Assembly (NCBI RefSeq): GCF_010727325.1
Contig: NZ_AP022565.1
Coordinates: 992,001 to 1,056,000 of the forward strand
DNA: 64,000 nucleotides
DNA from: Mycolicibacterium alvei
GTDB lineage: Bacteria > Actinomycetota > Actinomycetes > Mycobacteriales > Mycobacteriaceae
Direction: 5' to 3'
Shown here: in pieces, positions 8,468 through 16,997 of the stretch
Layout: each line of letters starts with the position of its first letter
Position numbering within the stretch: the stretch's first letter is position 1
The notes under the pieces: generated by a model
Database searches by the model: none
The model's input: only the letters and a program-made list of their open reading frames with translations
What the model was told of the DNA's origin: nothing
Position numbers and translations under genes: made by a program

Positions 8468-11400
8468 TCACGCTTTGGCGATCGCCACCCGCACCCCGTC
8501 ACCGATCTCGGCGCCATCGGTGACATCACCGAATTCGAAACTGGTAGCCAGGATTTCGCCGGCGATGAGATCGCGGTGGGTCCGCGCCCAGGGCTCGTAC
8601 CGATCCGGAACCGACATCTGTACGACGATGCGGTCAGACACGTCGAGGCCGGTCGACTTGCGCAGTTCCTGCAGTTCGCGGATGCGGTCCTTGGCCCAGC
8701 CCTCGGCCTCGAGCTCCTCGGTGACCGTGCCGTCGAGCACCACCAGGCCGGCACCGTCGGGCAGGGCAGAGGTCCATTCCGGTTCGGCCGCGACGAGTTT
8801 GGCGGTGTACTCCTCGGGTTGCAGCACCACCGGGCCCGCGGCCAGGGTGCCGTCGGGGTTGACAACGCCCTCCCCCGCCTTGACGGCCTTGATCGCGGCC
8901 TGCACGTCCTTGCCGATCCGAGGGCCGGCGACGCGTGCGTTGACGGCCAGGTCGAACTTTCCATAGGTGTCGATGTCGTCGGTCAACTCGACCGCCTTGA
9001 CATTGAGCTCGTCGGCGATCAGATCTGCGAACGGGGCCAGTGCCGATGGATTATCCACCGCCACAGTCAGCTTCGGCAGCGGCAGGCGCACCCGCAACTT
9101 CTTGGCCTTGCGCAGCGAGGATCCAACCGAGCACACCTCGCGCACCTGGTCCATCGCCGCCACCAGGTCGGCGTCCTTGGGCAGCACATCGGCTTCCGGC
9201 CAGTCGGTCAGATGCACCGAACGCTCACCGGTCATGCCCCGCCACATCACCTCGGTGGCCAACGGCAACAGGGGTGCCGCCAGCCTGCACGTCACCTCGA
9301 GGACGGTGTGCAGGGTGTCGATGGCGCCGGCGTCCTCTTCCCAGAAGCGTGAACGTGACCGGCGCACATACCAGTTCGTCAATGCCTCGGTGAACTGCCG
9401 CAATTCGTCGCAGGCCCCGGAGATGTCGCAGGTGTCCAACGAGCCGGTGAGGTCGTCCCGCAACTGGGCCAGCTTGGCCAGGATGTAGCGGTCGAGGACA
9501 TGGTCCGAGTCGGTCCGCCAGGTGCCCTTCGCCGGTGCGTACAGCGCGAGGAAGCTGTAGGCGTTCCACAACGGCAGCAGCACCTGCCGCACGCCTTCAC
9601 GGATGCCCTGCTCGGTGACGATCAGGTTGCCGCCGCGCAGGATCGGGGATGCCATCAGGAACCAGCGCATGGCGTCGGAGCCGTCGCGGTCGAAGACCTC
9701 GCTGACATCGGGATAGTTGCGCAGCGACTTGCTCATCTTCGCACCGTCGTTGCCCAGCACGATCCCGTGCGCCACACAGGTTTTGAATGCCGGCTTGTCG
9801 AACAGTGCGGTGGCCAACACGTGCATGGTGTAGAACCAGCCGCGGGTCTGACCGATGTACTCGACGATGAAATCGCCGGGGAAATGGGCGTCTTCGTCGT
9901 TCTGCTTGCCGTCGACGTCCCCGCCCAGGAACCAGTCCGCATTCTCGAACGGGTAGTGCACCTGCGCGTACGGCATCGACCCCGAGTCGAACCACACGTC
10001 GAACACGTCCTCGATGCGGCGCATCGTGGACTTGCCGGTCGGGTCGTCCGGGTTGGGCCGGGTGAGCTCGTCGATGAACGGCCGGTGCAGATCGGTCGGG
10101 CGCACACCGAAATCACGCTCGAGCTCGTCGAGGCTGCCGTAGACGTCGATCCGCGGATAGGCCGGATCATCGGATTTCCACACCGGGATGGGGCTGCCCC
10201 AGTAGCGGTTTCGCGATACCGACCAATCGCGTGCATTGGACAGCCATTTACCGAACTGCCCGTCCTTGACATGTTCGGGATACCAGGTGATCTGCTGGTT
10301 GAGCTCGACCATCCGGTCTCGGAAGTCGGTGACCTTGATGAACCACGAGGACACCGCGCGGTAGATCAACGGGTTGCGGCACCGCCAGCAGTGCGGATAG
10401 GAGTGCTCGTAGGTTTCGTGCCGCAGCAGCACCGCGCCGTTGGCCGCGGCCGGCCCGTCACCGTTCTTGAGATCACGGATGATCTGCGAGTTCGCCTCGA
10501 ACACATGCTGGCCGGCGTAGTCGGGCACGGACGCGTCGAAGCGTCCCTTCGAGTCCACCGGCGTGACCGCGACGATGTCGGCGGTGTCGGCGGTGGCCTT
10601 GTCATCCTCGCCGTAGGCGGGCGCCATGTGCACGATCCCGGTGCCGTCCTCGGTGCTGACGAAGTCAGCCGCGAGCACCTGGAATGAGTTGGGGGCGTCC
10701 ATGAAGTAGGCGAACGGCGGCAGGTATCGGGTCCCGAGCAGATCCCGACCGGCGTAACTGCCGAGCACCTCGGGTTCCTCGCCGAGCTCACGCGCGTACG
10801 CCGCGAGCCGGGCCTGTGCCAACACATAACGCCGCCCGTCGGACCCGGCCACTTGCACGTAGGTCACATCCGGGTTGACCGCGACAGCCTGATTGGACGG
10901 CAAGGTCCACGGCGTGGTGGTCCAGATCAGGAGTCGGGCGCCCTTCAGCGGGCCTTCGGTCACCGCGAAGCCCACCGTGAGCGCTGGATCCTGGCGGCTC
11001 TGATAGACGTCGTCATCCATCCGCAGCTCGTGGTTGGACAACGGGGTCTCGTCATTCCAGCAGTACGGCAGCACCCGATTGCCTTCGTAGGCCAGACCCT
11101 TGTCCCACAACTGCTTGAAGGCCCAGATCACCGACTCCATGAAGGTCGGGTCAAGGGTCTTGTAGTCGTTGTCGAAGTCCACCCACCGGGCCTGCCGTGT
11201 GACGTAGGCACGCCATTCGTCGGTGTACTTCAACACCGAGGCACGGCAGGCCGCATTGAACTTCTCGATACCCATCTCTTCGATCTGGGCCTTGTCAGCG
11301 ATACCGAGCTGGCGCTGCACCTCGAGTTCGGCGGGCAGCCCGTGGGTGTCCCACCCGAACCGCCGTTCCACCTTGTAGCCGCGCATGGTGCGGTAGCGCG

Positions 11401-11608
11401 GCACGATGTCCTTGACGTAGCCGGTCAGCAGGTGGCCGTAGTGCGGCAGACCGTTGGCGAACGGCGGCCCGTCGTAGAAGACGTATTCCGCGGCCCCGTC
11501 CCGCTGTGCCAGGCTGGCCCGGAAGGTGTCGTCGGCGGCCCAGTAGTCGAGCACTTCAAGTTCCCGCTCCGGAAAATTCGGTGCGGCGGGCTTGGGATAG
11601 GCGCTCAC
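8468..11608 (-). CDS. ileS: Isoleucyl-tRNA synthetase
   Basis: Charges tRNA-Ile with isoleucine. The 1046-residue class I enzyme shows the HIGH-type motif as [10 protein letters not shown] near residue 54, the editing CP1 domain in the middle and [10 protein letters not shown] for the KMSKS loop. The length and spacing fit the long, eukaryote-like IleS branch of actinobacteria, a branch associated elsewhere with reduced mupirocin sensitivity; that phenotype is inferred. The start is GTG at 11608, with GGAGA 6 nt upstream. Expression is controlled by a T-box leader that occupies most of the 290 bp upstream. Convergent with the S4 gene. Confidence 0.98.
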   Translation of the reverse strand: MSAYPKPAAPNFPERELEVLDYWAADDTFRASLAQRDGAAEYVFYDGPPFANGLPHYGHLLTGYVKDIVPRYRTMRGYKVERRFGWDTHGLPAELEVQRQLGIADKAQIEEMGIEKFNAACRASVLKYTDEWRAYVTRQARWVDFDNDYKTLDPTFMESVIWAFKQLWDKGLAYEGNRVLPYCWNDETPLSNHELRMDDDVYQSRQDPALTVGFAVTEGPLKGARLLIWTTTPWTLPSNQAVAVNPDVTYVQVAGSDGRRYVLAQARLAAYARELGEEPEVLGSYAGRDLLGTRYLPPFAYFMDAPNSFQVLAADFVSTEDGTGIVHMAPAYGEDDKATADTADIVAVTPVDSKGRFDASVPDYAGQHVFEANSQIIRDLKNGDGPAAANGAVLLRHETYEHSYPHCWRCRNPLIYRAVSSWFIKVTDFRDRMVELNQQITWYPEHVKDGQFGKWLSNARDWSVSRNRYWGSPIPVWKSDDPAYPRIDVYGSLDELERDFGVRPTDLHRPFIDELTRPNPDDPTGKSTMRRIEDVFDVWFDSGSMPYAQVHYPFENADWFLGGDVDGKQNDEDAHFPGDFIVEYIGQTRGWFYTMHVLATALFDKPAFKTCVAHGIVLGNDGAKMSKSLRNYPDVSEVFDRDGSDAMRWFLMASPILRGGNLIVTEQGIREGVRQVLLPLWNAYSFLALYAPAKGTWRTDSDHVLDRYILAKLAQLRDDLTGSLDTCDISGACDELRQFTEALTNWYVRRSRSRFWEEDAGAIDTLHTVLEVTCRLAAPLLPLATEVMWRGMTGERSVHLTDWPEADVLPKDADLVAAMDQVREVCSVGSSLRKAKKLRVRLPLPKLTVAVDNPSALAPFADLIADELNVKAVELTDDIDTYGKFDLAVNARVAGPRIGKDVQAAIKAVKAGEGVVNPDGTLAAGPVVLQPEEYTAKLVAAEPEWTSALPDGAGLVVLDGTVTEELEAEGWAKDRIRELQELRKSTGLDVSDRIVVQMSVPDRYEPWARTHRDLIAGEILATSFEFGDVTDGAEIGDGVRVAIAKA

Positions 11609-11682
11609 GTCTCGTCTCCTGTGCCGGTGCCGAGTTCAACAGCTCAACACGCTCAAGGGCACGGGGACGACGTCGCACGGGT

Positions 11683-11855
11683 GCGCAAGCGCCGCGGTAC
11701 CACCCCGCTTGCGCGCTGCACCGCAGCGCGCCGCTCAACTTTCAGGCGATCACGGGCCCACCCGTCCGGTTCTACTGGACCGCGGATCAATGAGTTTCCG
11801 ATCCTGCAGTTTTTCTTCCGAAGGCTCCCCGGTGATGGCCGGATCAGCGCCGATG
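11683..11855 (-). promoter_or_regulatory. Translational T-box riboswitch of ileS (ultrashort Stem I type)
   Basis: The leader RNA (minus strand) begins near 11855. A short stem closes on CCGG/CCGG with the loop CCAUCA, which displays the isoleucine specifier AUC in a terminal loop, as in the actinobacterial ultrashort Stem I class. It is followed by a GGAUC/GAUCC hairpin and a GUCC/GGAC element. The T-box itself reads GGGTGGTACCGCGG (about 11705-11692) and is held in the loop of a perfect 9-bp stem, GCGCAAGCG with CGCTTGCGC (11714-11706 and 11691-11683). That stem is the antisequestrator that binds the uncharged tRNA acceptor end. No U-tract terminator follows, so control is at translation of ileS. 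Confidence 0.92.
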
Positions 11856-11861
11856 CGACCA

Positions 11862-11867
11862 AGTCTA
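11862..11867 (-). promoter_or_regulatory. -10 element of the ileS T-box transcript
   Basis: TAGACT on the minus strand matches the mycobacterial TANNNT -10 consensus and lies about 7 nt before the predicted first base of the T-box leader. The -35 region is weak (TTCCCA-like about 18 nt upstream). Confidence 0.5.
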
Positions 11868-11898
11868 ATGAGCGCCCCGCATCGTTGGGAAATCACAC

Positions 11899-12465
11899 CT
11901 AACCGGAGGTGACCTCGATCAGGGCCAGCGGGAACTGCTCGGCCAATTCGAGCACCGTGTGATGGTCGAACCCACGACTGTCGAACCGCCAATCCAGACG
12001 CAGGGTGGTCGCGCTGTCCTGGTCGATGTGCAGTGAAAGCGGATGCGCGCATTGGCCGGCGCGCGACCCGTCGCCGTAGGCGAAGCCCAGGTCCGCCGCC
12101 GGGTGGTCATCGCTGTCCACCTCCGGACGTGCCGCATCGAACAATTCGGGCCCCGACAGGCCACGATGCGCCACGCAGGACACGCCGACCCGACGATATC
12201 CGGCCCGCTCGGGACCGCTCACGACGTCCACGATCAGCAGACCCTCACCGATCGCGCGGGCCACTGTCCGGCCCAGTGCGGCCAGCAGCAACTCCTCGGC
12301 GGTGCAGCCCATCGCGAACGTGGCTTCGTGCAGTTCTGCGGACAAGACCTCGTCCAGCGAACTGGACACCGTTGCCATATCGGCGGCAACGGGAGGTCCT
12401 GCGGTGCCGTAGTCGGCAATCCACGACCTGGTGCCAGATGCGTCGGGCAGGACGGAAACAGACAT
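11899..12465 (-). CDS. Condensation-domain-like protein (C-terminal half only), function unknown
   Basis: A 188-residue protein that resembles the second half of a non-ribosomal peptide condensation domain. It has a helix EELLLAALGRTVARAIG, a strand LLIVDVVSGPERAG and a terminal DHHTVLELAEQFPLALIEV. The HHxxxDG catalytic motif of the first half is absent, so acyl transfer is unlikely unless it partners another protein. The ATG at 12465 was chosen over an upstream one because TAACGT, a good -10, lies 7 nt before it (leaderless). The start region is shared with the divergent XRE-like gene across 136 bp holding direct repeats. It lies just upstream of the ileS leader but has a separate promoter. 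Confidence 0.7.
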   Translation of the reverse strand: MSVSVLPDASGTRSWIADYGTAGPPVAADMATVSSSLDEVLSAELHEATFAMGCTAEELLLAALGRTVARAIGEGLLIVDVVSGPERAGYRRVGVSCVAHRGLSGPELFDAARPEVDSDDHPAADLGFAYGDGSRAGQCAHPLSLHIDQDSATTLRLDWRFDSRGFDHHTVLELAEQFPLALIEVTSG

Positions 12466-12485
12466 GAATGTAACGTTAGCCAGAC

Positions 12486-12516
12486 TGTCCCAAAAATGGG
12501 AGAGATGTGCCAAAAG
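12486..12516. repeat. Pair of 20-bp-spaced direct repeats with a palindrome, candidate operator
   Basis: TGTCCCAAAAA at 12486-12496 recurs as TGTGCCAAAAG at 12506-12516, exactly 20 bp apart, which is two helical turns. The first copy overlaps the perfect inverted repeat TCCCAAAAATGGGA (12488-12501), and outer arms CAGACT/AGTCTG flank the block. It sits between two divergent genes, close to the promoter of the condensation-like gene. A likely binding site for the adjacent XRE-like regulator (inferred). Confidence 0.5.
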
Positions 12517-12565
12517 TCTGACACCGTTGTCAATAACGCTATTGCTGACTTTGCTGCGGTTCGCT

Positions 12566-12595
12566 GTGACCAGGCCCGGGTCCGGGGTCTATGGT
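12566..12595 (+). promoter_or_regulatory. Promoter of the XRE-like gene
   Basis: GTGACC (12566-12571) and TATGGT (12590-12595) are separated by 18 nt, and the ATG at 12602 follows the -10 by 6 nt. This predicts a leaderless transcript. Read directly; not proven. Confidence 0.5.
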
Positions 12596-12601
12596 GTTCT
12601 G

Positions 12602-12970
12602 ATGCCGCGAACCGACGAGAACGGCAGGCAACTCAAGGCCCTGCTCGACTATCTGCTGGATGGCGAGGTCGACGCCAAGGCCCTGTACAGCGCGCTGGGC
12701 GTGTCCAGCAGCACGTATTACCGGCGGGTGAAAGAAGTCGACTATCCCAATGCCGAGGAATTGCGGCAGGTGGCCGACCGTTTCCATCTCAGCTACCCCG
12801 ACCTGCAGATCCGGTTCGGGCTGATGAGCCGCCAAGAGGTCTGGCACTACATCGAATCGTCGCCGGTGACGGTGGCTCCCGCCGACACGGCCACCCGGGT
12901 TCGACCGGACGTCCACCGGATCAGTCGGCTCTCCGAACTGACCCCACGATCCGACGCTCCCCCGCTGTAA
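12602..12970 (+). CDS. Small XRE-like helix-turn-helix protein
   Basis: A 122-residue probable DNA-binding protein. Residues 8-70 look like a compact helix-turn-helix domain: LLDYLLDGEVDAKALYSALG, then the recognition-type helix SSSTYYRRVKEVDYPN and ADRFHLSYPDLQIRFG. The remaining 50 residues are Ser/Thr-rich and probably flexible. A longer frame upstream exists, but the -10 hexamer 6 nt before ATG 12602 favours a leaderless start here. It is followed after 21 bp by a membrane-protein gene, and this regulator/membrane-protein pair resembles XRE plus MAB_1171c-type transporter pairs of actinobacteria. The ligand and targets are unknown. Confidence 0.75.
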   Translation: MPRTDENGRQLKALLDYLLDGEVDAKALYSALGVSSSTYYRRVKEVDYPNAEELRQVADRFHLSYPDLQIRFGLMSRQEVWHYIESSPVTVAPADTATRVRPDVHRISRLSELTPRSDAPPL

Positions 12971-12991
12971 CACCGTCCGAGGCAAAGTCTT

Positions 12992-13726
12992 ATGTCCGTC
13001 GCCATGCTCATCCTGATCACCCTGGCCTGCGTCCTGTGGAGCCTGTGGATCAGGCGAGTCACCTGGTCGTGCCGGTGGGAGGTGGCCGCCACCCTGAACA
13101 TCGCGCTACAGGGCCTGGCCGTGCTGCTGATGTCGCCCTGGGCCTCGGAAACGATCGGGCAGGTGCTGCACGAGCTGACGGGAATGTGGAACGTCGAGGA
13201 CTACCTCGGCCACGACGCCTACATCGTGGCGGCATCGGCCATCGTCTACAACTCCCTGGGCCGACTCCAGGACGACAGCGCGATGCAGCGCACGTTCAAG
13301 CAGTACATCGAGCGTCCGGCCACGATCTGCATCCCGGTCCTGCTGGCCACCTTCTCAATGGGAAATGGTGCCGCGGTGTACCGGGCCGACTTCTTCCAGG
13401 TGCCCACCGACTTCTGGCTCAGCGTGTACTGGATCCTGCTGTGCGGCACCTTGATCTACCTGTTGGTCTACGGGGCCCGCGCCATGCTGATCCTGCGCAA
13501 GGATCCGAGGTCTCGCCGGATCGCCAACATCTACCTGTTCGCCTCGATCAGCGGCGTACTCGCGTGCGCGACCCGAATCGTCACATCGCTGGTGCCGGCG
13601 CTGCAGCCCATCGAGAATGGCCGCCTGGTGTGGGTTTTCGCCTGTGGCTGCGGCGCGATCTTCGCACTCGCGTCGGCGCATTCCTGGCGGATCAAGACGC
13701 GGTGGCTGGCCCCGAGTAATCGCTGA
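12992..13726 (+). CDS. Polytopic membrane protein (MAB_1171c-like), function unknown
   Basis: A 244-residue integral membrane protein with about seven hydrophobic segments: near residues 3-20, 30-50, 70-85, 105-125, 145-165, 180-200 and 210-230. No catalytic or transport signature was recognised. Architecture and its position 21 bp behind an XRE-like regulator resemble the MAB_1171c family of putative transporters, which is annotated by analogy rather than experiment. ATG at 12992. A GC-rich inverted repeat follows the stop and may end the two-gene transcript before the mmpL gene. Confidence 0.75.
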   Translation: MSVAMLILITLACVLWSLWIRRVTWSCRWEVAATLNIALQGLAVLLMSPWASETIGQVLHELTGMWNVEDYLGHDAYIVAASAIVYNSLGRLQDDSAMQRTFKQYIERPATICIPVLLATFSMGNGAAVYRADFFQVPTDFWLSVYWILLCGTLIYLLVYGARAMLILRKDPRSRRIANIYLFASISGVLACATRIVTSLVPALQPIENGRLVWVFACGCGAIFALASAHSWRIKTRWLAPSNR

Positions 13727-13745
13727 GGTCAGGCCTCCGGCCTGC

Positions 13746-13767
13746 GGGCGCGGCAGGGCCGCCGCCC
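13746..13767 (+). terminator. Possible hairpin terminator after the membrane-protein gene
   Basis: GGGCGCGGC and GCCGCCGCCC are separated by AGG and can form an imperfect GC-rich hairpin 20 bp after the stop codon. There is no U-tract, so termination is only plausible. Confidence 0.3.
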
Positions 13768-13889
13768 ACACCCGAGCACCACATACACTGGCCGCACTGA
13801 AGCCATCGGTTCGTCGTACGACACACGGTGAGCGAACGCGTGCGAGGTGCGCAGAAGTAAGGAAGTGCAGGATCAGTAAGGCAGCCCAG

Positions 13890-16800
13890 TTGTTGCGGCG
13901 CCTCCAGGGCAGCGCAGACAGCACCGCAGACGGCACCGAGAACCGAGCCTTTGTCCGGTTGGGTGCCATCGCCGTCCGTTGGCCCTGGCTGGTGATCGTG
14001 TTCTGGGTCGTCCTCGCGGCCGGACTGCCGCCGATGTTCCCGTCGCTGACCGAGCTCGCCCAGAAAACGCCGCCGGCAATGCTGCCGGCGGACGCCCCCG
14101 GGTCGGTCGCCGCGAAACAAATGTCCCAGGCGTTTCACGAATCCGGTTCGGACAACATCCTGCTGGTCGTTCTCAGCGACGAAAACGGCCTGGATGGCGC
14201 CGACGAAGCTGTCTACCGCGGCCTCGTCGACAAATTACGGGCCGATACCGCGAGCGTCGTGACCCTGCAGGATTTCGTCACCACACCGCCCCTGCGGGAG
14301 GTGATGACCAGTCAGGACGGTAAGGCCTGGTTGCTGCCGGTCAGTCTGACCGGCGAACTGGGCTCGCCGCAGTCCTACACCGCGACGTCGAACGTCGTCC
14401 GGACTGTCAAGGACACCGTGGGCGGGTCCGGTGTCACCGCACACGTCACCGGCCCGGCGGCAACGCTTGCCGACCTCGCCGAAGTGGGCGAACGCGACCG
14501 ATTGCACATCGAAATCGCCACCGTGGGCATGCTTCTGGCGATCCTGTTGATCATCTATCGCAATCCGCTCACGATGATCTTCCCGCTACTGACCATCGGG
14601 GTGTCGCTGGCGACGGCGCAGGGCGTGGTAGCCGCGTTGGGCAGCCTCGGCCTGAGCATCTCCGCCCAGACCATCGTATTTCTCACCGCGATGTTGGCCG
14701 GCACCGGAACCGACTACGCCGTCTTCCTGATCAGCAGATATCACGACTTTCTGCGGCTGGGGCAGACGTCCGACGACGCCGTCAAGAGCGCGTTGAACTC
14801 GATCGGCCCGGTGATCGTCGCGTCGGCAGCCACTGTTGCCGTCACATTCCTCGGGATGGTCTTCACCAAGCTGACAATCTTCTCGTCCGTCGGAGTGGCA
14901 CTCGCCGTCGCCATCGCCATCGGCTGTCTTGCCGCCATGACGTTCCTGCCTGCTGTTCTCACCTTGGCGGGCCGTCGGGGATGGATCGCGCCACGCCGCA
15001 GTCTCACCGACACCCTGTGGCGGCGGTCCGGTGTGCGTATCGTGCGTAATCCAAAGCGCAACCTGATCGCCAGCCTGATGCTGCTGGTGATACTCGCCGG
15101 TTGCGCGGGCCTGGCGACGTACAACTACGACGACCGCAAGGCTCTTCCCGGCACAGTCGAGAGCCTGCAGGGGTATGACGCGATAGCCGCACATTTTCCG
15201 GTGAATTCGAGCCTGCCCCAATATCTCCTGGTCGAATCCCCTCGTGACCTTCGGGGCCCTGAGGAACTCGCCGACCTCGAACAGATGGCCCACCGAATCA
15301 GCCAGCTGCCCAATATCGAAGCGGTGCGGGGTATCACCCGCCCGACCGGAGAATCATTGGAGCAGGCCAGGCTGTCGTTCCAGGCGGGCGAGGTCGGCAC
15401 GAAACTCGACGATGCGTCATCGCTGGTCTCCGAGCGCGGTGGCGATATGGATAAACTCGCCAACGGCGCCGACCAGATGGCCGACGTACTCGGCGGGGTA
15501 AAGGGTCAGCTGGGCCAGGCAGCGGTCACCGTAAGCGGACTGATCGACGCGCTGTCCTCGATGCAGAAGCAGTTCGGCGGTGGACAGGCGCTCAACCAGT
15601 TCGACAGTGCCGCCAAACTCGTGGTCGCCATGCGGTCACTCGGCGACTCGATCGGAGTGACCCTCGACGATGCGGCCGACTCCGTCCAGCGGGCCCGTCC
15701 GGTACTGATCGCACTCAACGCCAGCCCGATCTGCGATGGGGACTCCTCCTGTCGCGACTCCCGCGGTCAACTGCAACGACTGGTCGACGCCGGTGACAAC
15801 GGTAGCCTGGCAGGTATTGCCCAGTTGGCCAGGCAACTGAAGGCCACCGAGGGAAACCAGACCCTCAGTTCGACGACCGATAATCTCCGGAGTGCATTCG
15901 ACACCGCCACAAAGGCATTGAATTCGGCGGGCCTGAACGACCCGTCCAGCATGCGGAAGCAGATGGCGACGCTTCAGCAGCACGCAGATTCTCTCGCCGA
16001 TGCCAGCCGCCAGCTGGCCGACGGCGTGACGCTCCTGGTCAACGAGACCAAGAAGATGGGCGGCGGTCTGGGCGACGCGTCGGCATTCCTGCTCGCGATG
16101 AAGAACGAGGCCTCTACACCGTCCATGTCCGGGTTCTATGTGCCCCCACAGTTCTTGGCTACCGATGACTTCAAAAAGGCTGCGGCACTGTTCTTTTCAT
16201 CAGACGGCCACACGGTGCGCTACATGATACAGACCAAGCTCAACCCGTTCGGTACCGATGCGATGGATCAGATCAACGCGATCCTCGACGTAGCTCACGA
16301 CGCACAGCCCAACACCACCCTTGCCGATGCGAAGATCTCGATGACGGGCTACTCGGTCTCACTTCGCGACACCCGCGCGTACTACAACGCCGATATCAGG
16401 TTCATCATCCTGGTGACCGTTGCCGTGGTGTTCCTCATCCTGGTCGTATTACTGCGTGCAATCGTGGCACCGCTGTATCTGATTGCCTCCGTTGTGATTT
16501 CGTACATGTCTGCGCTCGGTATCGGCGTGTTGCTGTTCCAATTCGCGCTGGGGCAGGAGTTGCACTGGAGCGTGCCGGGGCTCACCTTCATCATCCTGGT
16601 CGCGGTCGGTGCCGACTACAACCTGCTGCTGATCTCCCGGATCCGCGAGGAATCGCCACACGGCTTGCGAACCGCCGTCATTCGTACGGTCGGTGCAACC
16701 GGCGGCGTGATCACCGCTGCGGGCCTGATCTTTGCCGCATCCATGTTCGGAATGCTGTTCGCCAGCATCAGCACCCTGGTGCAGGCCGGCTTCATCATCG

Positions 16801-16976
16801 GCGTGGGCATTCTGCTCGACACGTTCCTGGTGCGTACCACCACAGTCCCTGCGATGGCCGTCCTGGTGGGCAAGTTCAACTGGTGGCCGTCGCGGTGGCA
16901 ACCGGAAAAGAAGGCACCGCCGAGGAAGATCGGAACCGCCGGGCCCGAGCCAGAGTTGGCGACCGCCGCGGATTGA
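13890..16976 (+). CDS. MmpL-family (RND) lipid transporter
   Basis: Inner-membrane exporter of large mycobacterial lipids, about 1028 residues, within the usual 950-1150 range. The topology is duplicated: an N-terminal helix (WPWLVIVFWVVLAAGLPP), a periplasmic domain, a helix bundle with the proton-relay GTGTDYAVFLISRYHDF, a second long periplasmic domain and a second bundle with VAVGADYNLLLISRIREE. A short basic tail ends the protein. The start is unclear. TTG at 13890 has AAGG 8 nt upstream and begins just before the conserved part; no ATG or GTG in frame is better placed. Its convergent neighbour is a PapA-like gene, and the PKS/FAAL operon lies 4 kb away, so it probably exports that product. 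No mmpS partner is adjacent. Confidence 0.92.
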   Translation: MLRRLQGSADSTADGTENRAFVRLGAIAVRWPWLVIVFWVVLAAGLPPMFPSLTELAQKTPPAMLPADAPGSVAAKQMSQAFHESGSDNILLVVLSDENGLDGADEAVYRGLVDKLRADTASVVTLQDFVTTPPLREVMTSQDGKAWLLPVSLTGELGSPQSYTATSNVVRTVKDTVGGSGVTAHVTGPAATLADLAEVGERDRLHIEIATVGMLLAILLIIYRNPLTMIFPLLTIGVSLATAQGVVAALGSLGLSISAQTIVFLTAMLAGTGTDYAVFLISRYHDFLRLGQTSDDAVKSALNSIGPVIVASAATVAVTFLGMVFTKLTIFSSVGVALAVAIAIGCLAAMTFLPAVLTLAGRRGWIAPRRSLTDTLWRRSGVRIVRNPKRNLIASLMLLVILAGCAGLATYNYDDRKALPGTVESLQGYDAIAAHFPVNSSLPQYLLVESPRDLRGPEELADLEQMAHRISQLPNIEAVRGITRPTGESLEQARLSFQAGEVGTKLDDASSLVSERGGDMDKLANGADQMADVLGGVKGQLGQAAVTVSGLIDALSSMQKQFGGGQALNQFDSAAKLVVAMRSLGDSIGVTLDDAADSVQRARPVLIALNASPICDGDSSCRDSRGQLQRLVDAGDNGSLAGIAQLARQLKATEGNQTLSSTTDNLRSAFDTATKALNSAGLNDPSSMRKQMATLQQHADSLADASRQLADGVTLLVNETKKMGGGLGDASAFLLAMKNEASTPSMSGFYVPPQFLATDDFKKAAALFFSSDGHTVRYMIQTKLNPFGTDAMDQINAILDVAHDAQPNTTLADAKISMTGYSVSLRDTRAYYNADIRFIILVTVAVVFLILVVLLRAIVAPLYLIASVVISYMSALGIGVLLFQFALGQELHWSVPGLTFIILVAVGADYNLLLISRIREESPHGLRTAVIRTVGATGGVITAAGLIFAASMFGMLFASISTLVQAGFIIGVGILLDTFLVRTTTVPAMAVLVGKFNWWPSRWQPEKKAPPRKIGTAGPEPELATAAD

Positions 16977-16997
16977 CGCCCGACGACAATGCGGACG

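Noticed and set aside
9500..11902. Long plus-strand frames opposite ileS
   Set aside because: They overlap the catalytic core of ileS and its T-box and show no protein features.
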